Below are positions 13,204-31,826 of a stretch of 64,000 bases of DNA, piece by piece. Origin of the DNA: Sesamum alatum (lineage: Eukaryota; Streptophyta; Magnoliopsida; Lamiales; Pedaliaceae); assembly GCA_034509735.1 (NCBI GenBank), contig JACGWO010000005.1, positions 32,456,479-32,520,478 on the forward strand, in the 5' to 3' direction. How positions within the stretch are numbered: position 1 is the first letter of the stretch; each line of letters starts with the position of its first letter. A model generated the notes under the pieces. It ran no database searches and was not told the DNA's origin. It worked only from the letters and a program-made list of their open reading frames with translations. A program made the position numbers and the translations under genes.

Positions 13204-13609
13204 TTTTTTTTTTGTTATTTCAACTTAAAACTATTGTTTCCGTATTCACATTGTAAAGCTTACAAACATAAAAAAAGTTGCATATTATACCGCCTTTTCT
13301 TTTCATCTGTTTACTGTTTGGAATGAGCCCTTCCTTTTTTTCCTTTTTCTCTACTAAAATGAAAAGGCCTGCCATTGTCCAGCTGCTGCAGGACTTTCAT
13401 TTTTATTTTTATTTTTGAAATTTGACATAATTATGAATATATATGATATTTGATGAGATTATGTAATTTTTGAATAAAAATTTGGAATTAGTGATTTTGT
13501 CCTTCTTGTGGGTTTTTTTTTTAAGTAAAAAATTGTAAAAAAATCGGATTTGAATTTTTTTTTTGACTTAGTTCATAAAAAAATTGAAAGAATTTAAAAA
13601 GGACAAGTA

Positions 13610-13806
13610 AAATTTATAACTCGTAATCCATAAGGATATTTTGGTCAGTTCACTGTAAAAAATAGAGGGAAACCTGACTGGGACTAATGAATTAGACTAA
13701 TTGTTTGACGATCAATTAAAATTAAAGGGTATTGATAATTTTTCAAACAAGGAGAATGTAATTGTAATTATGTCAAATTTCAGGGGTAATCATTGTAATT
13801 TAGCCT
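13610..13806. mobile_element. Partial copy of foldback family 1
   Basis: Only one half is recognisable: a ggatattttggtcagtt phrase, then tgtaattatgtcaaatttca and a final tgtaatttagcc that match the right end of the neighbouring full copies. The left terminus is not recognisable. Confidence 0.4.
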
Positions 13807-14261
13807 ATTGCATTAATTTTCATTGAGGTTAAATTTAATTACACAAACACTCGACATTGATAGTAAAATTACAAGTATACACATGGGGTATAGTTATAAA
13901 AATTTTGTTCCTATATGTGTTGTAGTTATAGTTCAATTTTTTTTAAAAATAGGATAGTTGTGTAGTCATGCCTTATATATATATATATGAGTTATTATAT
14001 ACAATATTTTCCTTTTTACGTTCAATAGTAACTTAGGCCGAAAATATTGGAGGAAAAAATTCAAATGAGTTCATATTAAATCGATTTGAAATCTATTTTA
14101 ATGCAACAATATATAATTTAAATGAAACTTAAGAATTTCAAATCCCTTGTAGTATAAAGTTATTCAAACAAATTGAATGGATTTCTTATTATGAATTTAA
14201 AATTCTCGTACTCGAAATCCATTTATCGAAATTCAAAACACAATCTAATTAATTTTTATTT

Positions 14262-14690
14262 AGGGTAAATTACAACTACCTTTTATAAGGTTTGACATAA
14301 CTATAAATACTATCTCGTTGTTTGAAAAATTATAAATACTCTTTTGAGGTTTGTACCGTGTAACAAATAATCCATTTTCATCCATTTTTATGGGTGACTG
14401 ACCAAAATGCCCTTATGCAAACTGAATTATTCTTAATTTTTTTTGAATTATTTTGGACTATAATGTGCAGGGAGAGGTTTCTTAAGTTTTTTTTACACAG
14501 AGGAGCAATAGTGCAATTTGCCTTAATTGTTTTTTCTACAATTTTAACTAAAAATTCAAAGGCAAAATGATCAATTTCAGGCATTTGGTTAAAAATTACA
14601 AATTTCATGGGAATATTTATAATTTTTTAAATAATAAAAAAATATTTGTAATTACACCAAACCTCAGGGGAGGTGGTTATAATTTACCCT
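14262..14690. mobile_element. Foldback (MITE-like) element, family 1 copy next to the PAE promoter
   Basis: Begins agggtaaattacaactacc and ends ggtggttataatttaccct, which are inverted complements with some mismatches over about 48 bases. Length 429 bp. Its right end lies 14 bp before the first site II motif of the PAE promoter. Confidence 0.75.
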
Positions 14691-14703
14691 TTCATTTAAC
14701 AAT

Positions 14704-14815
14704 TGGGCCAGAAAGCCATTTACGCAGCTCTTTATATTCTTTTTGGGCCTTTGAGTTGGCCCACCAGGCAGCTTTCTTTGTTCTGAAAGAAAAATGGGCT
14801 TTGGGTTTTAGCCCA
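14704..14815 (+). promoter_or_regulatory. Cluster of five site II (TGGGCY) elements upstream of PAE
   Basis: TGGGCC at 14704-14709 and 14744-14749, its complement GGCCCA at 14758-14763, TGGGCT at 14795-14800, and AGCCCA at 14810-14815. In plants such clusters bind TCP-family factors and mark housekeeping and proliferation-linked genes (family knowledge). The position about 300 bp before the start codon, just before the likely 5' UTR, fits a proximal promoter. Confidence 0.65.
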
Positions 14816-15120
14816 ATTACAAATGAAACCCAATCCGTTTAACTTTTCGGGTACCCCGAATACCCGTCCATTTTTCTACCGTCGCTGCCTTGCTTGACAA
14901 GAAGAGTTCAAAATCACACTGTCAATATATCAAACACTCAAAAAGATCATTCTGATTAGCTTTGTTGCTTCGTCGTTGGAGTTACGGTGGGTCGGATTCA
15001 GATCCGTTTCTATTTCCTTGTACTCTGCCTGCTTTTCGCGCCCTGCGAGGAACAAAATTATCGGTCTTGATTCATCTGTGTCTGCAGGAAAATTGGAAGC
15101 TCTAGTTTGCGGGATTGAAG

Positions 15121-17788
<2,668 letters not shown>

Positions 17789-17810
<22 letters not shown>

Positions 17811-17848
17811 CCCGTCTCAAGTTTGAAGCAGTTATCGCTCGCCCATTA
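17789..17848 (+). repeat. Tandem near-copy of the last PAE codons in its 3' UTR
   Basis: The stretch ending the PAE frame (gttgaagcagttatcactcg, then cctataa) is followed 8-10 bases later by gtttgaagcagttatcgctc and gcccatta. Roughly 28 of 31 positions agree. It looks like a local duplication of the end of the coding sequence, placed after the true stop and so untranslated. Confidence 0.75.
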
Positions 17849-18970
17849 GAGGACGCCCCCGCTGGTCTGTTTCATTTATATATGTCCTGTGATCAGCAAC
17901 ATTCGCCTTATTCCATGCTTGAACATTTTGTACCGCTATCTTATACTTTGGCACAAATATCAAATTCAAGAAGAAAACAGCAACTTTAGTATTTTAAGCT
18001 AATGTTGATCAATGGATTTGAATTTAAGGATTTTGAAATTATAATTAACAGATTCATCGAACTTGTTTACCATACCGCATTTAAATTCTTAAACTTTCAT
18101 TTTGAATTATATTTTGTGGTATTGTAATGATGTTTTGAGTCCATTTAATATCAAGTCATGTTAAATTCTTAACTTGAAATCTTCCGTTCAAATACAAATC
18201 ACTCCATTTAAATATAGCCTGAATGAAGTCAAAAAACTCTATTTTTTATACAAATCATCATTGTCTTTTGTCTTTTGCACAACTAATGAAATTAGCCACG
18301 ACAACCAAAAGATAAGAATAATTTATTTAACGACGGTAACATTTGTGGAGGGTATATATGTAATTCAAAAAAACCAAAAAACTTGTGTAAATAATATTAA
18401 CTTTTCTAGTGACATATATTAATCATCCAAAAGGTAAGGTAGAAGCAATGCGTATAGACAGATTATAGGTCAAAAGTGAAGATATAATCATCGCTTCATC
18501 ATAAGATTCCGATGATTTGGTAACATTATCTGCAAATATTAGATCACTTGTACGTTTCTTTGAGGCCTAGTTTTGTTGCAGATATTACGCCTAAATCATC
18601 AGACATTCTGCTTCAAGTAATGATGACAAACAAGGCTTAACCCATACAGTAGAGGAAATATTATTACAACCTCAACATTTTCTGCATACTGATGCGTTTA
18701 TTACATAAAGTAAAGGTCCAACACAATTGATGCTAACAAATTTAGGCCACGAAAATTTCCTCTTTCAAGAGGGACTTGTCTTACAAACACATACTGAAAT
18801 CTTCAGCGCCTTATTGTAGTACACAAGGTCTCTTAGACTTTTTTTTTTTAATTTTTTTAATTTTTTTATTTTTTTTGTTGTTGTCGTCGAAGGGACGATA
18901 AGAAACTTGAAAATTGGCATTGAAATTTCAGATTTGCTTCGTTTCGGGGAAGAGGATTGCAGAATAATCC
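17849..18970. other. Convergent 3' region between PAE and alanine aminotransferase
   Basis: About 1.1 kb between facing stop codons. AT-rich, without a gene. A T-rich low-complexity tract lies at 18840-18885. The right part, from about 18640, is presumably the 3' UTR of the aminotransferase gene. Confidence 0.55.
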
Positions 18971-23418
<4,448 letters not shown>

Positions 23419-24315
23419 TTTATGGAGGAGTGAAGAGGAAAAATCTTGGGAGTGTATTCTTGGACTGACGTTTTAAATGTTGTACATAGGAAAAAGAGCA
23501 CGTAGCAGCACTGAGAGCACAAAGCTCGTTGGCAGCCGCAGCAGGGCAAGGTTAGAATTGAGATTTGCGTCGCTTTAACTTCTTCTCCAAACAAACGTAC
23601 TTTACCCCTTATAATATAAAAATTTAAATAAATAAATACTTTGTACTTATCTATAGTTTGACAAACAAACACCTTCTTCTCACATGGCCACATGACACGA
23701 TTTTAAGACAATCTTTCTGATGTGGTTTTATGTTCAAACCTTGATGTTTTTATTAAAGAAATATATAATATTTCACTACAGAAACTTATTAAATTATTAT
23801 TTTGAAGCAAGTCGCGGATCGATCCAAAAATTTGTAGTGAGGGGTATTTGAAAATACACCATAAGCTTGTCCCTGGGACTAAGCTTGTGGGAGTTGAAGG
23901 CGTAGCTGCTTACCGGACCGGGGGATGAAGAAGACAGTATATTCATTTGGCAATTGGAATCTATTTCGAATTGAAAGGGAGAGACATTATATTGAGCAAA
24001 AGCAGTGAGCGAAGATAAATTTGACATTTCTTATGATATTAATAAGTTCGAACAAAAAAAATCCTTGTTCAGTGGGAAAGAAAGAATAAGAAGTAGATTT
24101 CTCGCACTTTGTTTAATCAATCAAGCATACATTATGTAAACAACAAAAAAAAAAAACCTTAAATTGATACAAATTGTTTAATAAAAATTGAATTTTCCAT
24201 CAAATCAAAATTCACAAGTGTGTGAATATATTAATCTTACAACATAGAAATGTTAGAGAAGACAAACGAAAAATCATGTATAGTAAGAGTGTATGTATGG
24301 ATCAATAATTCTTTA
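23419..24315. other. Intergenic: AlaAT promoter and PME 3' flank
   Basis: About 900 bases upstream of the AlaAT start and downstream of the first pectinesterase stop. No gene seen. The first 150 bases next to 23419 are less AT-rich and should hold the 5' UTR and promoter of the aminotransferase on the minus strand. Open frames at 23379-23693 and 23797-24027 are unsupported. Confidence 0.5.
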
Positions 24316-27300
24316 CTAGGTTGAATCAAAGGCCACAGTTGTAGCTGGCAACCATGATGGGCCTTGAATGAAGGACTGTACATTATACTTCGAGGCCTGG
24401 GCCGGTGTAAGAGTGGGCTTATACCCGGCCCACTTGACCCGATTCCTGGTGCTCGAACCCGGCCCAGTATTCTGATACTCAGCATAGAAAATGGACCCTG
24501 GTGGATCCACATTTTGGACCCATGAAATCCAGCCCAATGGGCTCAAGAACCCACCAATGTTGGTCTGCATGATGACTGTAGTGGAGAAATCCTTCCATGG
24601 TCTGCCCAAGTATGTTGGGGCAGTGAGTCTGTCCAGAGGGTTCATCACACACCGTTGGATGGAAATGCCCGTGTTCTGATTAGGATCTTTCTTTCCCTGG
24701 GCAGTTATTGTCACAAATTGGTTGGGCAGAGGTTGTCTGGGCAAGATGTTGCAGTTTTGGAAGACGACAGCCGAGTTTCCGAAGATGAAGTCGATCGTGC
24801 CGGTTATGTCACACTCGCGGTAGAACTGACGGTTGGAGTGAGCGTAGAGGGTGTCTTGGAACGCGTCGAACGAGCAGCGGTAGAAGACGGATTGGTCGGA
24901 GCCCGACCGGAGGGCTACTGCCTGGTGCTTTATTGCTCCGGCAGTATTCTTAAACCCTATGTCTCGAGCGATGAATCCTTTTCCAGCAACGGCTGTTGTA
25001 TAAAAAACATTCACTTATTGTAAGAGACCTAACTTATAAAACATCAATCCATAAGATATTAGTATAATCACATGTTGTCCTATTGACAAGAACTTGTCAT
25101 CATCATCGGGCAAAATATCTTTTTGCACCCGTAAGATTAGAACATTATTTGTTTCGATACTACAACTTAGGTAAATGACTATTTTAGTCACATAAAATAC
25201 GTTTTTCAGTTTTTTTAGTCCCAACACATGACATTATGGGACCAGAAAAACTGAAAAACGTATTTTATGGGGTTAAAACAGCCACCTACTTAAATTGTGG
25301 CAAAACGTACAAAAACAAATAATGCTCTAATATTATGAAAAAAAAAAACATTTTACCCCATCATCATCCATAAAAATGTGCTTACTTAGTAGTGCTTATT
25401 AAATTAAGAAAATCTCAGTTCATGTTCGACGATAATATTTTAATATTTGACGTGCAACTTTCTAATAATTGACATGTTCCCAACACTTGTTGTCGTGGTG
25501 GTGTTGTATGGAGATCATACCATTAATTTTGATCCGAGCAAGAAATGATTTTGATTTGACCTAAAATGCACATGGTTGAGTCTCAGATTCTTCACATTTA
25601 TGCATAACTGACTTAGGTATGACATTAATTATTGCATCAAATCACATGATATTTGGCAATGTCAAATCAAGAAACTATATATTAACACATTTAACTCAAA
25701 GGGTTAAATACATTTTATCTCGTGTAATTTAGGTAATTTCGTGTTTTTGTCTTTTAATTTTATGTGGTAATATTTTGGTCATGTGTTATTTTAATTTTTG
25801 TAATTTCAGTCATTTTTTTTTGACAGAGTTCACTTCCGCCAACGAGAAGGATGAACTTCGACGAGAAAATAAGACTGAAATCACAAAAATTAAAAGAGTG
25901 TAGGACCAAAATACTACCATAGAAAGTTAAAAAAGAGAAAAATACTAGCAAAAATGAGGTAATATGAACAATAACTCTAATCTTATAATGTCATGTGAGA
26001 TGCACATGCATTTTTTACGAGATTGGCGATCTCTAGCAAAATAATGACCGAAAATTAAAAAAATACAGATCTGAAATGTTATCTTAAAAAGTTAAAGGAC
26101 GAAAACGCATGACTTAAGTTATTGGATAAAAATTACATTTAAACTTAATTTAAATTTCATACTTCAAAAAATAAATACAATGTCACGTCATATTTAAAAC
26201 TAAAGTATCTTATAATTTCTAAAATAATTTTAAATATTAACGCACAAGAAACATAATTGATTGTTGAAAATAATGTGTAATAAAAAGACTTACCGAAGGT
26301 TGCTGTTGAGAAAGTTGGAGTGCCGTCGACGAAATTCTTGCTGCCGGAGATGACGGTGGCGGTTTTTCCGTCGCCGTAGATCATCACATTCCAGTAAGAC
26401 TTCTCTAATACCACATTCTCGACATATTGCCCGGCCTTCACATATATAACGAATCTCCTTTTGCTCTTCTTAGGAATTCTTGCCACCGCCTCCTTCAGAG
26501 TCCGCACATCTCCGCTGCCGTCCTTCGCCACCGTCACGTCCGGCTTCGGCATGCTCGCCTGGAGGAGTCTCCGGTCCCCCGCCGCAACCCACGACGGGAA
26601 TCCCGATTCCTCCGCCCCCAGGAGGCGGCGCCGGTGAATTGGAATCTTGAAATCCCCTAGAAACCCAAGCAGCTTCGACACAATGGCCAAACTGTTGCTC
26701 GCGAACTCCGTCGAGTTCTTCATCAGAAGCCTGATTTCCTCCACGAAGGTGGCGTTCACCTCCTCCAGCGCGTCGAAACACGTTTCTTGGTCCGTGACAA
26801 CGGTGCTCAGCCACGTCTGTAAGTCGCTGATTCTGGGAACGGAGAGCAGCTTCTCGCCGCCGTCGACGTTCATGGCGGAGATGGAGTCGTTGACGGAATC
26901 AACGGCGTCGTCCAGCACCGCCGCGCAGACACTCAGCGCTTCCTTCACAAACGGGTCATCCGTTTTGTTCTTGTACTCGTCGGGAAATGTGGATACCTTC
27001 TCCAGAGCACCCATCACCACCGACAACGAGAACTGGAAAATCTTCTCCGGGTCGGAGGAGTTGGACGAACCCAAGCTAGAGTAACACGAATCCGGGTACT
27101 CCGTCACTCTGCAGATGGACTTAAGAGCCGCCGCCGGAGAAGTCTTAACATCGCCGGAATCAGACTTCTTCTTGCTGTGATGAGCTACAGTTCCGGCGAC
27201 AACTCCGATTATGAGAGCAATCAACAGAACGGATGAAATAGCAAGAATGATGATTCTTTTGCGGACTTTTCGTCTGAAGGCAGCTTGTTCGAGCTCGTCG

Positions 27301-27338
27301 ACTTTGCCGTAGCCCTTGAAGGACTTGATAGTATCCAT
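24316..27338 (-). CDS. Pectinesterase with N-terminal PMEI domain, predicted membrane-anchored precursor (PME copy 1)
   Basis: De-esterifies homogalacturonan in the cell wall. Two minus-strand exons, 26294-27338 and 24316-24992 (1722 bases, 573 residues). A cytosolic basic stretch is followed by one membrane segment at about 29-52 (IIILAISSVLLIALIIGVVA), so this is a signal-anchor type precursor. The PMEI inhibitor-like pro-domain is about 68-225 with cysteines at 76, 85, 138 and 187. Subtilase-type processing motifs RRLL occur at 237-240 and 256-259. In the catalytic domain: GQYVE at 303-307, QAVAL from 372, QDTLY from 394 (Asp395), DFIFG from 416 (Asp416) and LGRPW at 477-481 (Arg479). All catalytic residues are present, so activity is expected. 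The 1.3 kb intron holds two foldback repeats. Another pectinesterase of the same orientation lies 4.5 kb away. Confidence 0.95.
25108..25365. mobile_element. Foldback element in the intron of PME copy 1
   Basis: Left arm (...acataaaatacgtttttcag) and right arm (ctgaaaaacgtattttatgg...) are inverted complements around a short loop near 25225. Further out, aacattatttgttt on the left pairs with aaacaaataatgct on the right. About 258 bp, no coding capacity. Confidence 0.7.
25695..25985. mobile_element. Second foldback-like repeat in the same PME intron
   Basis: Left side phrases tggtaatattttggtc, ttttaatttttgtaatttcagt and right side phrases actgaaatcacaaaaattaaaa, gaccaaaatactacca are inverted complements with mismatches. 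The loop includes agttcacttccgcc, whose partner is gatgaacttcgac only loosely. Ends are approximate. Confidence 0.55.
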
Positions 27339-27758
27339 TGTTGTCGAGCAGAAGTACGTAATAACTCGATGTTCTTGAGGTTGTAGTATGCATGAACAAT
27401 TAATGTGGGGGTTCTCTGTGTGTTTTTATAGGAATGTAAAGGCTTGTTAAAATAATTGGTTTGATTCGATCAAATTTAAAAATATTTTTTCAATTTGGAT
27501 CTTCTCCATCTTAGATGCTTCGACATTGTATTAGTTTAATTTAGCAGTTTTTGTGGTTGGATGAACGTGATTGCGTTTACATCATGATATATTGATACAT
27601 CAACGCGCTTTTATTTTTTATAATGAAATGAAATGATGATGCTGGTTTTATGATTTTGTATTTCAGTTGGCGTAAAATATTTTTAAAGGGTAATATGAGT
27701 ATTTAAAAGCAAAAATTATATTTTTGGTTGTTAGTATTTTTGGTCATGTAATTTATCT

Positions 27759-28800
27759 AAGGGAAAAATGTAATTTTGGTCCACTTTCTTAGGGGCGGTG
27801 GCACTTTTAGTCCAGGTCTATTTGAAAATAGCAATTCAGGATAGTAATATTAAAAAAATGGCAATTTCAGGCCAAAAAAATCCTAATTTGGCCGAAATTG
27901 GTCACCTTTCCGACGATCATTTTACATGTGGATTAAAAAAATAAAAAATTTCTTACATGGCAGGTGATTTGGCAACCATAGTGAGACGGCATGGTGATAT
28001 TTTTTATTTATAGTGCCACTCATTATGGTTGCCAAATCACCTGTCATATAAGAAAATTTTTATTTTTTTAATTCACGTGAAAAATGAACGTCGGAAATAT
28101 GCATGACCAATTCCGGCCAAATTATGATTTTTTGGCCTAAAATTGCCATTATTTTAAAGTTACTGTCCTGAATTGCTATACCAAATTTTTAATGAATTAA
28201 CTTAATTTAAAATAATTAAAAATTAAGGAAAATATTAATTTTTAAAAAAGTTCTAAGGAAAAAAAATTTAAGAAATTTGATTTATTTTTTTAAATAAAAA
28301 CAATAATTTTTAAAATTTAATATTTTTATAGTAAATAATACAATTTATTAAATATATTCAAACTAAATTATAATTTAAATATTGTTAATAAGATAAAATT
28401 GATTAAAATTTATATTGATATAGATATTTAAATTTAAAAATTGAATTTTAGTATATTTATCTTTTAAACATGATTTTAATTTAATTTATCAATTTCGTAT
28501 TAAAATTTTAAATTTTATATTGATATTTAAATAATATATATTTAAGAAAAAAGTTATCCATTTAAATGGATTTTAGCCTTAAATAAAACATGTCACCATG
28601 CCGCCTCACTATGGTTGCCAAATCACCTGCCATGTAACAAAATTTTTATTTTTTTAATCCACATGTAAAATTAGGGTTTTTTGGTCTGAAATTACTATTT
28701 TTTTTTAAATTTATTGTCCTGAATTAATATTTTTAAATGGATCTGGACTAAAAGTGCCACTACCCCTAAGAAAGTGGACCAAAATTGCATTTTTTCCTTT
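27759..28800. mobile_element. Large three-armed foldback element
   Basis: The left end (aatgtaattttggtccactt followed by tcttaggggcgg) is the inverted complement of the right end (cccctaagaaagtggaccaa then aattgcat). The inner part of the left arm (caggtgatttggcaaccata) occurs inverted twice: at about 28025-28050 (atggttgccaaatcacctgt) and again at about 28610-28632 (atggttgccaaatcacctgc). Between these lies AT-rich filler at 28186-28590. About 1.04 kb, non-coding. Confidence 0.75.
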
Positions 28801-29065
28801 ATCTCATTTACACATTTAGTCCTTTTTTGATGAATTTAGTCCTGAACATCTCACATTTAGTCTTTTTTGACAAATTTAGTCCCATGTTGATAATTTTGGT
28901 TCCATTCTCACTCGAGTAGATCTCATTTTTTGGTCATGTAATTATATGTCATTATGACCAAATTTGTCAGAAAAACAACTAAATGTGTAAACAAAGTAAA
29001 TTATAGGACCAAAAGTGCTAACGAATTTCAAGTTACATGATCAAAAATATAATTTTGCCGTATTT
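28795..29065. mobile_element. Inverted-repeat (MITE-like) sequence next to the large foldback
   Basis: Left phrases such as tttacacatttagtc and tgacaaatttagtccc face right phrases gaccaaatttgtcaga and aactaaatgtgtaaac. Ends are not sharp. No coding potential. Confidence 0.5.
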
Positions 29066-29506
29066 AAAATTTGATCTTATGCGAATTAGTCTAATTAAAT
29101 AATGCAATAATAAGGGTTACTTTTATATGAATTGAGAACACAATTAAACGACAAAAATTTAATTGTGTTGGCTATGAAGTTTGTATTACACTAATATTAT
29201 ATGAAATTTCGATGAATTTCAAACATCAACAATGTTCAAATATTATAATTAGAAACTTTATATGTTTCATTATGTATTTTATGAAATTATTAGAGTTTAA
29301 ATATTTACAAAATATTTTAAAATGCAATTAAAATTAATTAAAAGAAGTTTGTGGGCATTGATTATGGCGAGTTCCATGGGGAAGTCTGGCCCCATGTGTT
29401 AGAGTGGGGGAGAGCAAATTGAATGAAGTTTCTAAAATAATATAGAAAAGGACTACTTGGAGTATTAATTATTGTCGTTGACCAATTTATACTCAATAAT
29501 AAATTA

Positions 29507-29507
29507 T

Positions 29508-29534
<27 letters not shown>
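29507..29534. repeat. TA microsatellite
   Basis: Uninterrupted alternating ta/at run of about 28 bases. Confidence 0.9.
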
Positions 29535-29538
<4 letters not shown>

Positions 29539-30049
29539 GGTGTTCAAATTATAAATGAATAATGGTGGTACCTTCGGCAGTTGCAGTTGTACTCCCCTAC
29601 ATCCATCCCGAGTGGGCCGCACATACATAGTAAGAGAACAGCTGTAGCTTAATGGGCATTTAAAGTTAAAAGGTGTGCACGCAGCCCAACAACTATTACG
29701 CGCTACGAACAAAAATCCTTTTTTTTTTTTTTTAGTAAAGAAATCCTTTATTAGTATGATAAAAAAAAATAATGATGATCTTTATCTTCCGACATATTTA
29801 TTTTAATCAATATATTTGCTTCATTTCAACGTGCTTATAAAAATTCCCATCAAATTTGATGCGAGCAAAAAAGGTAGTGCTCGATCCAGTTAGAGTGCAA
29901 AATAATGAAGTGAAATATATGAAAATAAAAGAGTGAAAATAGAGTGTTATTCCTCGTTTTGTGTGTATAAATGAGAGGTTGATGTTGGAATCAAACTCTA
30001 AGTACGAATTACAAGTGTTTCTTGAAACTAAAGTAGAAGCGTGAAGGTG

Positions 30050-31440
30050 AAAATTGGAGAATATGGGCTCAAGTTGTTATAGGGGGGTCAAAACTTGTCT
30101 TCTCCGGCTAGGGGAAGTCTCTATTTATGGGCAAAATTCAATTAATTGGAGAAGATCACAAATTTTGAGGATCATGACCGCAATGTTGCTAGATAAGGCT
30201 GCATCCCCCTCAGATGCAGCCTCAGATTCGATGGAGAGTCCTCAACGGTTGGAGGAACCCCCCGAATTCGGGGGAGGACAGTTGGAGACTCACGATTCTC
30301 TGGGGGTAATTGGAGTAGATGAGGTATTTTGGATGTCTTCCCGAATTTTCAGGAGGCAATGAGGAGATGCATTCTCTCAGCTGGAGTCCAAACTTTTAAA
30401 GTTTATAGTATTTCTCCCTATAGGCGTCGTGTGTCCCTGAGGGGACTGTTGGTCCCTTTTCGATTCAGTGAGGGGTGCCTCCAAATATCCTACGTGAACG
30501 CCACCTAGGTGACCCGTGGACGCCATATGAGAGGATCTTTTGACTTTGGCTGGGGACTTTTAAGTTCCTAAACTTTCTTGTGGGCCTGTGAGGCTTTTTT
30601 GGATTGCTCCCACTTAGATTTGGCCGATTAAACTTCTTTTGGCCAATTTGTTTTATGGGGGACCCAACAAGATTAGGCCCAACACCTGGACGGCCCAACA
30701 GACTTCAAGTCAAAGCCCACACCTGACCCGACCCATGACTATCACATATAAGTGACATCTCTAAGACCCTAATCCTTTTTTGCTCTTTGTCTGCACCTCA
30801 CCTAAGGCTTTTCTCTCTCTGTTTGCGCCTCCCATCACTCTCTCATCTCTCTCTAAAACTGATACTCTTTCTCCTTGATTAAGATTCAGTGCACCATCTG
30901 AGAGATTGCTTTCCTCCATTACCGTACCTTTCCTTCTTCGTTTTTTCATCTTCGTATCACTATAAAAATGGTGGATCCTCACCACAATAGAATGACGAAA
31001 ATACCTTCAACACTAATCTGTGTGAGTTGCAAGGTATATCTAAGTGTTCTGATATTTTCCGTAAGAGAACTTCTCGAACGAAGCCTCTGTGTGAGCATTC
31101 CGTTTGAGCGATAGTGTGGTCGGCCGTGAGTCTGTCTTGGGTGTTGTTGATCTGTGTGGAGCAATCGGTGGCTGAGTGCCGACCTCTTGTGGTCGTGGTC
31201 TTCTCACGCCGGATCTGTGGCTATCTGAGCCTTGTTCGGTGACATTCCGTAATCTTTACCGCTTTATATTTGTTATTACCAATTGTCCTCTTTAAATCTG
31301 TTTATTATTGTTATTCTTCCCGGTCTGTAATTTATAAGGGTGATAACACACCCATTTCCCCCACTGTAATTATTTATTTGATATTTACATTTATTGTGCT
31401 TCCGCCAAAGTGGTGAGTCAACTCCTAACAGTACCAGGAT
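30050..31440. mobile_element. GC-richer block, possibly a degenerate LTR or solo LTR
   Basis: Composition shifts from the AT-rich surroundings to a more even mix. Pyrimidine-rich blocks with ctctctctct occur near 30810-30860. The right edge reads caactcctaaca followed by gtaccaggattt, resembling an LTR end (...ca) followed by a primer-binding-like site, though the match is poor. No gag or pol sequence and no matching left end were found. A perfect 8-base hairpin (ggctgcat/atgcagcc) lies at 30197-30221. Confidence 0.35.
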
Positions 31441-31826
31441 TTAGATTTACATGTCAGAATCAGAAAGCAACACATAACTATCAATCAGAAATGGGGCAAT
31501 GGACTTCTGACCCAGATTTGGGTCGACAGGCACTTCAGAGTCCATAATAATGAAGCGCTTAAACATCATTAATGAGTTATTATGGCCCAAAAGTAATGGA
31601 CATAAGCATTTCGTTCATATTTGAGCATGCTAAAACTTTCCTTATTTTAGATGATGATTATACAAATTGGTGAAGAAATGAAAGCCTGCCAAATTTTATT
31701 GATAACTTGATTAAATCCACACTTGCAATTAAACTGGCTTTCTAACAAATTATTATATACTACACTCCGACAAAAAAACCAATGACGACATCAAATTTTC
31801 ACCCGACCAACCAAAGATCGATCCAC

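Larger units (their letters stand above)
11200..15120. other. Non-genic region with foldback elements; PAE promoter at right end
   Basis: No convincing gene. Includes the remorin 3' UTR at the left, a short GA repeat (about 12510-12520), a short repeated ggacaggacaggac (about 12605-12620), two full foldback elements and one partial copy (separate entries), an (AT) run near 13976, and the PAE promoter and 5' UTR from about 14700. Short minus-strand open frames inside the foldback elements are not credited. Confidence 0.6.
27339..31826. other. Intergenic between the two pectinesterases, repeat-rich
   Basis: No credible gene in 4.5 kb. Holds the promoter of PME copy 1 next to 27339, a large foldback element (27759-28800), further inverted-repeat sequence to about 29065, a TA microsatellite (29507-29534), and a GC-richer, possibly LTR-derived stretch (30050-31440). 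The small open frames at 30054, 30465 and 30761 have no recognisable domain. Confidence 0.55.

Noticed and set aside
24655..25023. 122-codon open frame antisense to pectinesterase copy 1
   Set aside because: Shadow of the catalytic-domain exon; no independent support.
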